Source: JBBDMU01 sp040878115 (GTDB taxonomy: Bacteria; Bacteroidota; Rhodothermia; Balneolales; Natronogracilivirgulaceae). From it: DNA of 26,012 nucleotides. Under the pieces are notes generated by a model. It made no database searches. It saw nothing but the letters and a program-made list of their open reading frames with translations, and was not told where the DNA came from. Positions 8,551-17,560 of the stretch are shown here, piece after piece; position 1 is the stretch's first letter; each line of letters opens with the position of its first letter. Location: positions 1-26,012 of the forward strand of contig JBBDMV010000067.1 in NCBI GenBank assembly GCA_040878115.1, read 5' to 3'. A program made the translations under genes and the position numbers.

Positions 8551-10677
8551 TCATGGCAAAGCCACAACTTTACGGATAATCCATTCTGCAGAAAGCAGGA
8601 GCAGTACAAATAGAAACCAGATAGGGTTTTGATAAGCGAGGACTTCCTGTGTGGTAATTTGGGACTGGGGTTCAAAGAACCCCTCCTGCCGAATTCTTTC
8701 TTTGAGGTCCCCGGCCTCATTAAAAAGGAAAAAGGCTCCTCCAGTTTGCTCTGAAATGGATGAAAGAAAGTCATCATTACGAACCGTGTTTACGTACTCA
8801 AGGTTTGTGCTTCCTACCGAGAATTCTCCGCTCCTTTCCTCAATTATAGTATCTCCTTTTTTTGCTGAAGCATTAAATTGGTACAATCCTCCAGGCAAAT
8901 TGCCCATTTGAAGCGTGTACTGACCGAGCCCCTGATTAGACATGGTATAAAATCTTTCTGATAAACCATCACCGTCTAATTCAACTTCAATAACAGCGTC
9001 ATCCTCTTCCTGACCGGATTCATTTCGCAGGAAGGCATCCAGGACCACATCTTCCGTTTCTTCGAACATATCTTTTGCCGGGGAGATATCAAGCAAACGG
9101 CTGTCGGGTGATGATGAAGTCCATTTAATGATGTTATTAATCAGTTCAACGGTATAGTTCCTTACTTGATCGTCTGGGCTGAGATACCAGCGATAAAACC
9201 CATGAGCGTTTAGCAAAGTAGAACGATAATTCCCTATTGTAAGAGTTGATAAAATGGGTATATCAAGTTCAGAACCCTGATAATTGGCTTTTAATAAAAT
9301 GTTGCTACCGGTAGTAGAAGAAAGATCTTGAATCGGCGCATATAGGGGAGGGGCACGTTCCAAATTGGCAGCAGGCAATTCTAATACCGGATGGTCCTGG
9401 TGCTCGGGATTCACAATGGGACGAATATCTCTTTTATCAGGATTTGATTCTGCCCTTACCAGTAAAAGATCACCGTAAAGTGAGGTGAATAAATTAAAAT
9501 CAACAGAAGGACCCGATAGTAAAACTACCGGTTTGCCCTGAGTGAAATCTGTGATCTGCCCTAGTAAACCATTGGGGATGTCCTGCGATGGAAAACCTTG
9601 CAGGATGATCAAATCAAGCGTATCCGGGTCCTGTGGAAAGGGTCCTTCGACAAACCGCTCACCGGAGATCCAGGTCCTGTTTTCAAGTTCTATGCTCTGG
9701 TCTTCGCGTAAAATTGAGCGCAGGGCCTTTACGTCAGGGTGGATTTCAAAGGCCATATGCATGATGCGGATTTTGTCATCCAAAACATCGATGCTGAATA
9801 TTTCCTGGTTATTTTCTGTCGTCCATTCTCCTTCAACTTCGGGAACATGTATTTCGTATTGTTGCAATCCGGCATCTTCCAGTTCCAGCTCAAAACGGGC
9901 CTCATAAACGGACCTTTGCTCGTCGCTTTGAAATACCTGCTCATCGATCACGTCACCATCGCGACGCAGTTGAACAGTGATATCGGTATCAGGGAAGTTA
10001 TCGTTAAGTATTGAAGCCGTTACCGGTGAGACCGTGTTTTTATATCCGGAACGGTTACGGGTAACAGTTTGTACAACGATATCATTAAGACGAGAGGTAT
10101 CGCCAACGGCGAGTGTGAAAACAGGCAGGGAATAACGCCCCGCCGTATACGAGGGATCACGGCCTTTGTTATAAATACCGTCGCTAACCAGTATTACCGC
10201 CTGTTCATCTGCTTTTTGCTCTCTGAAGGTCATCAGGGCCTTATTGATATCAGTCTCTGTACCGTCAAATCTCAGGCTGTCGAGTTGGGTAGAGTAAAAG
10301 TCACCGTCAAAAGCGAAGGTTTTGAACCGGATAGCGCTGGTGTCATGCAAACTGAGTTCTTCGATAGCTTTTTGATAATCGGATTCTCCGGCATATTCTC
10401 CTTTTTCAATAATGGCACTTTGACTGTTATCGAGCAAAACGGCTATCTCAGGTTTATTCAAGTTCTCCTGCTCAAGAATAAATGTGGGACCCAGGAGCAG
10501 CAAAATGAGTATTAGAAATACCAGGGCACGCAGAGATATGAGTCCTGCGCGGACAGGTTTAGACAAACCGCTGACATTTCTGTAGGTCCAGTAAGATAAA
10601 CCAAACAAGAAAGCTGTCAGAGCAATTAGAAAAAAAATATTATATGTGGCACTGAAGCCTTCAAACACAAAATTCAA
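8551..10677 (-). CDS. VWA domain-containing membrane protein (BatA-like)
   Basis: Membrane protein of 708 residues. Two membrane segments at about 12-31 and 44-68 place a von Willebrand A domain (about 75-200) outside the cytoplasm. Its metal-site residues are visible: DNSQS (83-87), a threonine near 142 in TETDIN, and VSDG (164-167). A long beta-rich region follows, and a single C-terminal membrane segment at about 685-703 anchors the end. This layout is common in proteins encoded next to MoxR ATPases, which are thought to remodel VWA partners. The frame has no ATG near its beginning: it starts at TTG 10677 or GTG 10668, and neither has a good ribosome site. It is 148 bases downstream of moxR and probably the last gene of that operon. 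No exact function is known. Confidence 0.8.
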   Translation of the reverse strand: MNFVFEGFSATYNIFFLIALTAFLFGLSYWTYRNVSGLSKPVRAGLISLRALVFLILILLLLGPTFILEQENLNKPEIAVLLDNSQSAIIEKGEYAGESDYQKAIEELSLHDTSAIRFKTFAFDGDFYSTQLDSLRFDGTETDINKALMTFREQKADEQAVILVSDGIYNKGRDPSYTAGRYSLPVFTLAVGDTSRLNDIVVQTVTRNRSGYKNTVSPVTASILNDNFPDTDITVQLRRDGDVIDEQVFQSDEQRSVYEARFELELEDAGLQQYEIHVPEVEGEWTTENNQEIFSIDVLDDKIRIMHMAFEIHPDVKALRSILREDQSIELENRTWISGERFVEGPFPQDPDTLDLIILQGFPSQDIPNGLLGQITDFTQGKPVVLLSGPSVDFNLFTSLYGDLLLVRAESNPDKRDIRPIVNPEHQDHPVLELPAANLERAPPLYAPIQDLSSTTGSNILLKANYQGSELDIPILSTLTIGNYRSTLLNAHGFYRWYLSPDDQVRNYTVELINNIIKWTSSSPDSRLLDISPAKDMFEETEDVVLDAFLRNESGQEEDDAVIEVELDGDGLSERFYTMSNQGLGQYTLQMGNLPGGLYQFNASAKKGDTIIEERSGEFSVGSTNLEYVNTVRNDDFLSSISEQTGGAFFLFNEAGDLKERIRQEGFFEPQSQITTQEVLAYQNPIWFLFVLLLLSAEWIIRKVVALP

Positions 10678-10825
10678 AAGTTTAACTATTGCGTTGCTTT
10701 TAAAAAGGATTTATGATGTATATAAATAACACATTAAAGTGTAAATACAAATGCAATCCGAGACTTGTATTGGAACCTCGATGCTGTAGAGAAATCCAGA
10801 TTACGTAAACCTTCCTGGCCCTAGA

Positions 10826-11812
10826 TCAAATAAGCCGCTTGATCAAGTCGACTGTAGAAATCCCATCGGCTTCGGCAGCATAATTATTTACGATTCGATG
10901 CCGTAGCACTGGGATAGCAAGGGCTTCAATGTCTTCTTCGGTTACGTTGAACCGGCCTCTTGATAAAGCACGGGTTTTCCCACCCAAAATCAGGTATTGT
11001 GACGCTCGGGGCCCGGCTCCCCAGCTCATGTATTTATGGATAAAATCGGGTGAATGTCCATTGTTAGGCCTGGTCATACTTACTATCTTAACAGCATAAT
11101 GGAGCACGCTTTCCGGAACCGGCACTTCTCTTACCAACTTTTGGTATTCTACGATCTGCCCGGCGTCAAGTATGGCATTAATGTCTACACCATCGCCAGC
11201 TGTTGTACGGCTAACGATGTCCAGTTCTTCATCAAAGGACGGATAATCCAGCCACAGGTTGAACATGAACCGGTCAAGCTGTGCCTCGGGCAGAGGATAG
11301 GTGCCTTCCTGCTCGATCGGGTTTTGTGTAGCCAGGACAAAGAAGGGCTCGTCAAGGTTATAGGTTGTCCCACCTGCAGTAATATGGTATTCCTGCATGG
11401 CCTCAAGAAGGGCAGCCTGGGTTTTGGGAGGTGTACGGTTTATTTCATCCGCTAAAATGATATTGGCGAAAAGAGGGCCTTTAATAAATTTAAACTTCTT
11501 GCGCCCGGTCTCGTAATCTTCCTCGATCACATCAGTTCCGCTGATATCACCGGGCATTAAATCCGGGGTGAATTGTATACGGTTGAACGACAAATTAAGC
11601 GTACGGGCGAGCGTGCTGATCAAAAGGGTCTTAGCCAGGCCCGGAACCCCGATAAGCAAGCAATGCCCACGAGAGAACAGGCTGACGAGCAACTGTTCTA
11701 CGATTTCATCCTGCCCAACAACAACCTTGCTGATCTCATTTCTCAAATCCTTAAATGACTGAGCAAATGCCTCAGCTGCTTTAGTTGGATCTTCAGAAAG
11801 ATCTTTCATCAT
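10826..11812 (-). CDS. MoxR family AAA+ ATPase
   Basis: Cytoplasmic AAA+ ATPase, 328 residues, thought to act as a chaperone for VWA-domain partners in envelope or metal-centre maturation. Walker A GVPGLAKT lies near 55-62. Walker B and its extension read ILADEINRTPPKTQAALLEAMQE, the hallmark of the MoxR subfamily. ATQNPIEQEGTYPLPEAQLDRF gives sensor 1 and the conserved loop. The frame can be extended to a TTG at 11815, but ATG at 11812 shares one base with the surA-like stop (TGATG) and is preferred, as expected for coupled translation. MoxR genes usually precede a DUF58 gene; here the next gene is the VWA protein and no DUF58 is present. Confidence 0.93.
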   Translation of the reverse strand: MMKDLSEDPTKAAEAFAQSFKDLRNEISKVVVGQDEIVEQLLVSLFSRGHCLLIGVPGLAKTLLISTLARTLNLSFNRIQFTPDLMPGDISGTDVIEEDYETGRKKFKFIKGPLFANIILADEINRTPPKTQAALLEAMQEYHITAGGTTYNLDEPFFVLATQNPIEQEGTYPLPEAQLDRFMFNLWLDYPSFDEELDIVSRTTAGDGVDINAILDAGQIVEYQKLVREVPVPESVLHYAVKIVSMTRPNNGHSPDFIHKYMSWGAGPRASQYLILGGKTRALSRGRFNVTEEDIEALAIPVLRHRIVNNYAAEADGISTVDLIKRLI

Positions 11813-13227
11813 CAATTAAAAGTTTCTTCCGGTTGAACGGGTGATGGATCTGGATTATCCACAGAAGAAGCTTCCTGTATAGGGTCAATATCAGGTACTG
11901 GAATGCGATATTCTACGTACACATCGTCCCGGATCTCTTTCATCCACTTCATCAGTTCCAATTGCTGCTTTTGCTGAAGAGCATAACTCTCAATGAGCTG
12001 ATAATCTGTTTCCAGACTAGCCTGGTGCTGGGGGATGTATTCTCTCAGCATTACAATTCGGTAAGCTACCCCGGAAGCCTGATTAGGAGTGAACGCGTTG
12101 GGCTCGGAAATGGCACCTTCTCCTTCATCCCCTAGTTCACGTGCTATTTGTGAGAGTGCGGCATCGAGTTTGTTTATTTCAATTTGACGTTGTCCGGTTT
12201 GTGGGTCGATAAGTATGCCGCCGGACGGTGCCGTGTTGCTATCTTCGGAATGCTCGCGTGCCAATTCACTAAAAGATTCCCCGTGATTGGCAACACTATC
12301 CCGCAAGGCTTCAAGCTTGTTGATCGCATATTCTTCGTCAAGCTCATCTTCATTGACTTCAATAAGAATATGATTAGTTGAAATATTATCACCGGACCGC
12401 TCATTTAAACGAATGATGTGATAACCCTGGCTGGTCTCTACAACCTCAGAGATTTCACCGGGATCAAGCGCTGAGGCTGCAGCAGCATATTCAGTAATCA
12501 GATCATTGGTAGGGACCATCGGCAAACGTCCACCGCTTGAGGCTGTGGGCCCGTCACTATGCCGGCGTGCTAATTCCTCTATGTCTTTTCCATCGTTCAG
12601 AATTGAATCACGAAGTTGAACGGCTATATTATAGGAATCATTTATGGCATCCTCTTTCGGCGGAGGAGTAATCACAATTTGTGAGAGGGCGACTGATTCG
12701 GGAATAAGAGGTATAGAGTCCTGAGGTATGTTGTTGAAGAACTCATTTACCTCCGGACGTGTAATATTAATTTCTGCTACTTTTTGTTGGCGGGTCCGTT
12801 CAACGAGCATATCCTGGCGAAATATATTTCGGTATTCAGCCTTTATTTCCAGTATAGTGCTACCAAAGCTTTGTTCAAGCTCTTCTTCTCCTCCGGCGCG
12901 TTGAACCAATTGATTTATCCTCTGGTCCAGTTGCCGATTTACTTCTTCATCACCAACTACTACCGAATCAATTCGGGCCTTTTCGACAAGAACGTAATTA
13001 TCGACAAGAGATTCCAGGACCTGATACCAAAGTTCTTCTTCAAATACATCGGATTCCGTTCCCTGCATATATTCATACACACGCTGATCTACTTCAGACT
13101 TAAGTATAACATGATCATTTACAACGGCAACAATCTGATCAACAACTTCGCTGGATTGGGCTTGGGCACTGAGGTTAAATAGCAGAATAAATATTGAAAG
13201 AGCGAGGATTTTTCCTTTTCTATGCAT
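11812..13227 (-). CDS. Periplasmic peptidyl-prolyl isomerase/chaperone (SurA-like)
   Basis: Secreted folding factor for outer-membrane proteins, 471 residues. A signal peptide (1-24) ends at an AQA cleavage site. The SurA N-terminal segment then begins with EVVDQIVAVVNDHVILKSEVD. Two parvulin domains follow: about 178-276 (VALSQIVI ... TSQGYHIIRL) and about 283-397 (STNHILIEV ... ASGVAYRIV). The helical C-terminal tail ends in a Pro-rich stretch. This is SurA domain order. The first parvulin domain keeps the SGGRLPMV segment, and the second keeps PSGGIL. It is the second gene of a four-gene operon, six bases after the lipoprotein isomerase and overlapping moxR by one base. Confidence 0.9.
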   Translation of the reverse strand: MHRKGKILALSIFILLFNLSAQAQSSEVVDQIVAVVNDHVILKSEVDQRVYEYMQGTESDVFEEELWYQVLESLVDNYVLVEKARIDSVVVGDEEVNRQLDQRINQLVQRAGGEEELEQSFGSTILEIKAEYRNIFRQDMLVERTRQQKVAEINITRPEVNEFFNNIPQDSIPLIPESVALSQIVITPPPKEDAINDSYNIAVQLRDSILNDGKDIEELARRHSDGPTASSGGRLPMVPTNDLITEYAAAASALDPGEISEVVETSQGYHIIRLNERSGDNISTNHILIEVNEDELDEEYAINKLEALRDSVANHGESFSELAREHSEDSNTAPSGGILIDPQTGQRQIEINKLDAALSQIARELGDEGEGAISEPNAFTPNQASGVAYRIVMLREYIPQHQASLETDYQLIESYALQQKQQLELMKWMKEIRDDVYVEYRIPVPDIDPIQEASSVDNPDPSPVQPEETFN

Positions 13228-13233
13228 TAATTT

Positions 13234-14139
13234 TTAATATGATGTGATCGTGTCTGATTCTAAATTTGATTGTATTTCTTTAGCTTTCTCAAGGTTATGT
13301 ACGTCATAGAGCTTGATTTCATTGTTTGATTCTGCTTTTAAATACAAATTCCTTTCATAAGCCTTGATATTGCGCCTTTGTTTTTCCACTAAAAGCCATT
13401 TTTTTATTTGGTCTAACACCCATTCAAGGTCAGGGTGCTCACCTTCTCTTCGCTCTTCACGTAACTGAACAAAATGAAAATTACCATTTTCTTCACTGAT
13501 CGGTGATATTTCAGTAATTCCTATTATCTGAAGGTACGGGTTCATGGAGCCATAATCGATAGCAGCCGTGGAAGTAGGATAAAACTGGGTTGAGTTTTGT
13601 ATGGCTTCTTCCGGATCTACTGAATAGCGCCGGGCAACTTCTTCCCAGGAAATGCCACGCTGCAATGCATTTTTAGCGTTCTGAGCGGCACTCATGCTTT
13701 CCGCAATTAGATGCCGGTAACGCACATGTTCTTCTTTCAGGGTAAATTGGTCCCTGTAATTCTCGTAGTAATTTTGAGCTTCCTCGTATGTAATACCTTC
13801 TTCCCTTATCTCTTTCTGTACAAGATCGATCAAAGCGGTGGTAAGGACTTCTTCTTCAGCCTTCTGCAACTTTTCAAGGACACCAGGTTTTTTGTCCAGT
13901 TCTAAACGTTTTCCCTCCTGTAACATAAGCTGACGATTAATCCAGTTTTTTCTGTATTTCTGAATGGTCGCGACGCTGTCTCGTTCATAGATATTTGCGG
14001 GTATGTTATCACGGACCTCATTCAGTGTTAGCTTTTTACCCTGGACCTCTGCTATTAAATGATCACCATTTTCAACATCCTGGCCAATGCAGGAGGTCAT
14101 TGCAAAAATAAGGCAAGTAATATGCAACGTATAACGCAT
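13234..14139 (-). CDS. PpiC/SurA-like peptidyl-prolyl isomerase, probable lipoprotein
   Basis: Envelope folding factor of 301 residues. The short hydrophobic N-terminus ends in the lipobox-like AMTSC, giving a probable lipid-modified Cys17. The SurA-like helical N-domain starts at LIAEVQGKKLTLNEV. A single parvulin-like domain spans about 138-235 (VRYRHLIAES ... NFHFVQLREER), but it lacks a well-conserved GG loop, so isomerase activity is uncertain and it may be only a chaperone. It is the first gene of the operon with the SurA-like gene, moxR and the VWA gene. The promoter must lie in the long upstream region; no clear -7 motif was seen. ATG at 14139 is supported by the signal sequence. Confidence 0.82.
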   Translation of the reverse strand: MRYTLHITCLIFAMTSCIGQDVENGDHLIAEVQGKKLTLNEVRDNIPANIYERDSVATIQKYRKNWINRQLMLQEGKRLELDKKPGVLEKLQKAEEEVLTTALIDLVQKEIREEGITYEEAQNYYENYRDQFTLKEEHVRYRHLIAESMSAAQNAKNALQRGISWEEVARRYSVDPEEAIQNSTQFYPTSTAAIDYGSMNPYLQIIGITEISPISEENGNFHFVQLREERREGEHPDLEWVLDQIKKWLLVEKQRRNIKAYERNLYLKAESNNEIKLYDVHNLEKAKEIQSNLESDTITSY

Positions 14140-14334
14140 GTAAATTTAATTTAGGTCGTGAAGAAATAAATCCGGCAAGGATGGTATAAACTATACAGGC
14201 GAATTTAATTTTCCTTAAGGGTTAATTTCGTAATGTATTCGGCGGTTGACGGCAATGGGGGATGTGTTTGAAAGGGGGGTCGGTATGTTCTGTATCAAGG
14301 TTTACTAAAATAACTCTTTTGCCTGAATTTGCAA

Positions 14335-14512
14335 GGAGCGGGAAAATACAAACGCTCCGTTAAACGTCCACGTTTAACGAAGGATCAAGGCCTATGAAGT
14401 TCTACTCACCCATGAACGTTCAAAGACCATAGCATTCATATTACCAGGAGATCATTATTTCTCCAGCGCGAAAGGGTGCAAGCTCGTCAAGCGCAGACGC
14501 TTGACTGAGCGG
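14335..14512. repeat. Mosaic intergenic repeat, copy 1 (module order C-A-B)
   Basis: The same sequence modules recur at 25843-26012 in a different order. Module C here is 14335-14390, with stem GGAGCG/CGCTCC followed by the perfect palindrome CGTTAAACGT/ACGTTTAACG (14358-14379). Module A is about 14416-14457 (ACGTTCAAAGACCATAGCAT onward). Module B is 14474-14512, with stem GTCAAGCG/CGCTTGAC and loop CAGA (14486-14505). Modules A and C are nearly identical to the second copy. No coding potential or transposase is evident. It resembles a REP/BIME-type extragenic palindromic family or a structured RNA. Confidence 0.8.
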
Positions 14513-14651
14513 TAATGATATTATTTGTAAGTAAACACTTAAATAACAATAGTATAATGCGAACAAAAATCTGTTATTGATATACTGTGTTGATCAACAT
14601 TCTATGAAGAAAAACCTTGCTAAGGCCACATCTTATTCTTCTCCAAGAATA

Positions 14652-14728
14652 CTCCATGTATTCTCCATAGTTCCTCCATAAAAAACATGGAGCTACCATG
14701 GAGAAAACATGGAGCAACCATGGAGCTA
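14652..14728. repeat. 28-bp imperfect inverted repeat overlapping 22-bp tandem repeat (ATGGAG-rich)
   Basis: The left arm 14652-14679 and right arm 14687-14714 are reverse complements at 24 of 28 positions, with a seven-base A-rich loop. The right arm also belongs to a tandem repeat of period 22 (14685-14706 and 14707-14728, 19 of 22 identical), built from the words ACATGGAG and ACCATGGAG. The fold would be a long hairpin in either RNA or single-stranded DNA. There is no T-tract, so it is not a standard terminator. Confidence 0.65.
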
Positions 14729-14746
14729 GGTAAGCTTTGATCGAGC

Positions 14747-14767
14747 CTGAAATAGCGGGTATTTCAG
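14747..14767. repeat. Short perfect hairpin CTGAAATA/TATTTCAG
   Basis: An eight-base-pair stem with loop GCGGG lies about 210 bases beyond the stop of the patatin gene. It lacks a T-run on either side. It could be part of a processed 3' end or one more extragenic palindrome in this repeat-rich region. Confidence 0.4.
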
Positions 14768-14979
14768 CTTAAATAAGGTTGTATTTCGATGTGCTCAAGT
14801 CTAGTTGAGAGGGATGTCGTGTACTTTAGATGTTAGCGGATATCGCTACTCGGATGGTGTAAAATTGAAGAATGGCCCAAATAGGTTATATTTATAGCCT
14901 GTACATTGTTTTATAGATACTTAAGGGGAGCGATATCGGCATATTGTGAGTATTTTCAGCTTTGCAAGAAGCGAATTTT

Positions 14980-17145
14980 TTAGAACTGGAATCCCGCATT
15001 CAATTCAACCAACATAGAATGTCTTTTACTTGCAGAAAAGGTTATTCCCAGCGGACCCAGGCGTGTGTCAGTTCTCAGGTTCAATCCAGCGCCGGTGTGA
15101 TATTGGTCATTCAATGGATTGCTGTCCCAGGTAAAGTCTGTATTTCCGATGTTGGCGGCCGCGTAGATATAAATGCCGGGATCAAAATGGTGCTGATATC
15201 CTACTTGCAAAGATTTAATCTGATCACCCGAAAACTCTTGCGGATAATATCCCAGAAAGTCTGGATATCCACCCAGGTAAAAACGTTGATAAAGCGGCAT
15301 GCTCCCATAGTTTGAAAGTCCTAAATTAACATTAGCGACCAAAGAGCCTTTTTTGTGGAGCGGTATATAACCGCTCCAATTAACAGAATGACGCATATAG
15401 TTAACGGAGCTTGCAAATGGAATAACGGCAAGATCACTTTGTGCCGTTATTTTATACCCACGGGTGGGAAATAACATATCATCGAGTGTATCCAATTCAA
15501 ACAGCAGGTATGGAAGATGGGTATTAGACCAATCAGAGGGAAACAATCCCATTCCTATACTTCTGGATAAACTGTAAACTTCTTCTCTAAAACCGGCTCG
15601 AATAATAAAATTAGTGGATAGGACCGGATTAACCAGGAAGTTCAGCTTGAAGGTATTCGCTTTAACGTTGCTAATCCGGCTTCCCTCGTTGTAAAGATCA
15701 ATATAATACTGTTTATATTGCACTTGAGAACGAAGGCTGAACTTAGATTTTTGCCCCAGGTAATTGAAGTACTGACCATCAATAAAGGGTTCACGACCAA
15801 GCCCCATACTGATGCGCAATGTTGAGCTTGGGGCTATGAGGTTGCGATAGGTCGTATTGAAGTAAAGTGAAGCCCCTTTGCGATTTTTATAATTGAAGCC
15901 AAAATGGAACTTGTCAATTTCACGTTCATTTACATTTATAATCAATGTATTGGCGGGGTTATCGTGATCGATATTGTAATTTACGGTGAGGAAATAATCC
16001 AGTCCATACAACTTCGAGATACCTTTTTCGATGTCTAAACGAGACACCCGGCTTCCGGGTTCAATATCCATCTGATCTTTAGCCAGCCTTAGTGAAACAT
16101 TGGAAAGTCCTTTGAATTCGATATCGCTGATGTAGATGGAATCTTCTGCCATTATAATCCCGCGTTCCTGTAGCGGGTCGTATGCCTGTAGTGAGTCAGC
16201 GATTTTTTTAAGGTTACTCAGCTGGGCACGAGCAGCTTCACGACCATATTCTATTACATCATCCGGATTATCAAAATTCAAAATATAATGGTCCTGAACA
16301 TCTGGTTTGATAATGACATCACTGAGTTGAAGCTGTTCTTTGTTGGATTTAATCATTTGAAAGAGCATGGTCTGGTTCATGATTTCCAGAATATTGCCGA
16401 GATTTTCAGCATTGTCCAGTACAGAGGTAGCGTCTACGGTAATTATAATATCGGCTCCCATATCACGCGCCAGCACAACGGGCACGTTCATCACCAATCC
16501 TCCGTCGATGAGGGTATGCCCGTTGATAACTTTTGGAGTAAACAAAGTAGGAAGAGCAATGCTTGCCCGTAGAGCGTCGGGTAAATATCCACTTCGTATA
16601 ACATGAGGCAGGCCGGTTTCCAGGTCGGTTGCTACACAAGCGAAGGGGATGGGGAATTCGTCGAAATTAGTGGTGCCATTAACACGCCAGGTCAATCGCG
16701 ACAGGGTTTCCGAGATGTTTTGCCCGTTTAGTAAACCATTGGGCAGTTCTACTGAAATGCCTTTGATGGGAAGGGATAACAGGTGCCTGCCATCCCATCT
16801 TTTTTCTTCTATAGGGCGGAATTTTCTCAGCCCTGAATCGGACATGTTTCTATCCCAATCTATGGTATGAATGATTTCCTCCATTTCTTCGGGCGTATAA
16901 CCAATAGCGTAAAGTGCCCCAATGACGCTGCCCATGCTGCTTCCCGTCACGTAATCAATGGGAATTCCAGCTTCTTTAATTACGCTGATGGCCCCAACAT
17001 GGGCAAAGCCACGTGCACCACCGCCACTAAGGACCAGTCCGACTTTAGGACGATCGCCTTTTTCTTGAGTAGCCAAAGCAACATTGGTAATGACCAGACA
17101 TATTAGTATGGCCGGGAATATATTGTTTATTAATCGATCAAGCAT
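14980..17145 (-). CDS. Patatin-like phospholipase with POTRA and outer-membrane barrel (PlpD/type Vd-like)
   Basis: Predicted outer-membrane protein of 721 residues joining a lipase to a translocator. After a signal peptide (about 1-26, ending in VALA) the patatin domain has the oxyanion loop GGGARG (41-46), the nucleophile elbow GSSMG (Ser70) and the catalytic Asp in DGG (214), so the Ser-Asp dyad is intact. From about 340 a POTRA-like segment (ISDIEFKGLSNVS) follows. The rest is a beta-barrel of the surface antigen/Omp85 type ending in aromatic Phe (NAGFQF), as outer-membrane barrels do. The frame extends upstream to 17217, but that adds 24 residues before the signal peptide, so ATG 17145 is preferred. 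It is monocistronic and divergent from ppc. Phospholipase A activity is expected but not shown. Confidence 0.88.
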   Translation of the reverse strand: MLDRLINNIFPAILICLVITNVALATQEKGDRPKVGLVLSGGGARGFAHVGAISVIKEAGIPIDYVTGSSMGSVIGALYAIGYTPEEMEEIIHTIDWDRNMSDSGLRKFRPIEEKRWDGRHLLSLPIKGISVELPNGLLNGQNISETLSRLTWRVNGTTNFDEFPIPFACVATDLETGLPHVIRSGYLPDALRASIALPTLFTPKVINGHTLIDGGLVMNVPVVLARDMGADIIITVDATSVLDNAENLGNILEIMNQTMLFQMIKSNKEQLQLSDVIIKPDVQDHYILNFDNPDDVIEYGREAARAQLSNLKKIADSLQAYDPLQERGIIMAEDSIYISDIEFKGLSNVSLRLAKDQMDIEPGSRVSRLDIEKGISKLYGLDYFLTVNYNIDHDNPANTLIINVNEREIDKFHFGFNYKNRKGASLYFNTTYRNLIAPSSTLRISMGLGREPFIDGQYFNYLGQKSKFSLRSQVQYKQYYIDLYNEGSRISNVKANTFKLNFLVNPVLSTNFIIRAGFREEVYSLSRSIGMGLFPSDWSNTHLPYLLFELDTLDDMLFPTRGYKITAQSDLAVIPFASSVNYMRHSVNWSGYIPLHKKGSLVANVNLGLSNYGSMPLYQRFYLGGYPDFLGYYPQEFSGDQIKSLQVGYQHHFDPGIYIYAAANIGNTDFTWDSNPLNDQYHTGAGLNLRTDTRLGPLGITFSASKRHSMLVELNAGFQF

Positions 17146-17560
17146 AATCGTCTCTGATAGCGAAATTTTCCTCTTTTGGTTCAAAAGGTTAAGGTTAAAC
17201 TTTAACGGAAAAGGCACACCTTGTTATTATATACTTTTTTGAATATGTATGTATAACGAGTTTGGGTAGAATAATAATTTATATAAGAAAATTATTTAAA
17301 AAAAAAGAGGTATAGCCCCTTGATATTTCACCCTATATGTTGCGTTGCAATAAATTATGTAATGGCCTATTATCCTGATTGTTGTCGATAAAAATGGATT
17401 GAATGATTATGATTTAATTAGGTTATTTTGGGTGGTCCGGGAAAAATGCTAATATGGAGAATCAGAACTTTGGTCCGGTATTAGGAAAAGAAGGCAGAAC
17501 AATAGGCTAATAATGCTTATTTTTAAAGGCTACTAAAAATTAATAACAAAAAATACGATT
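17146..17560. other. AT-rich divergent intergenic region (patatin gene / ppc)
   Basis: About 415 bases between two divergent starts. It must contain both promoters. T-rich segments resembling -7 elements occur (for example GGTTATTTTGGG near 17422), but none fits the consensus spacing. No small gene, hairpin or repeat of note was found. Confidence 0.5.

Larger units (their letters stand above)
14140..14979. other. 840-bp non-coding region rich in hairpins and repeats
   Basis: This is the longest gene-free stretch, lying between the 3' end of the patatin gene and the start of the PpiC operon, both on the minus strand. It contains the mosaic repeat copy 1 (14335-14512), the ATGGAG inverted repeat (14652-14728) and a short hairpin (14747-14767). 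No reading frame with a convincing start or a family signature was seen. The first 190 bases upstream of 14139 must hold the operon promoter. Confidence 0.7.

Noticed and set aside
10069..10515. 148-codon plus-strand frame inside the VWA gene
   Set aside because: Antisense to the VWA domain coding region, with no recognisable domain and no ribosome site.
10678..10825. Remnant of a DUF58 gene between moxR and the VWA gene
   Set aside because: The short open stretch there does not resemble the DUF58 N-terminus or any motif I know.
11054..11455. 133-codon plus-strand frame inside moxR
   Set aside because: Antisense to the Walker B and sensor region of moxR; no family features.
14652..14728. 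CRISPR-like repeats
   Set aside because: Repeats are too short, contiguous rather than separated by unique spacers, and no cas gene is present.
14962..15315. 117-codon plus-strand frame at the end of the patatin gene
   Set aside because: Antisense to the barrel coding region; the minus-strand barrel with terminal Phe is the convincing reading.
17146..17217. 24-residue N-terminal extension of the patatin protein
   Set aside because: It would bury the signal peptide 24 residues inside the protein; ATG 17145 places it at the N-terminus.
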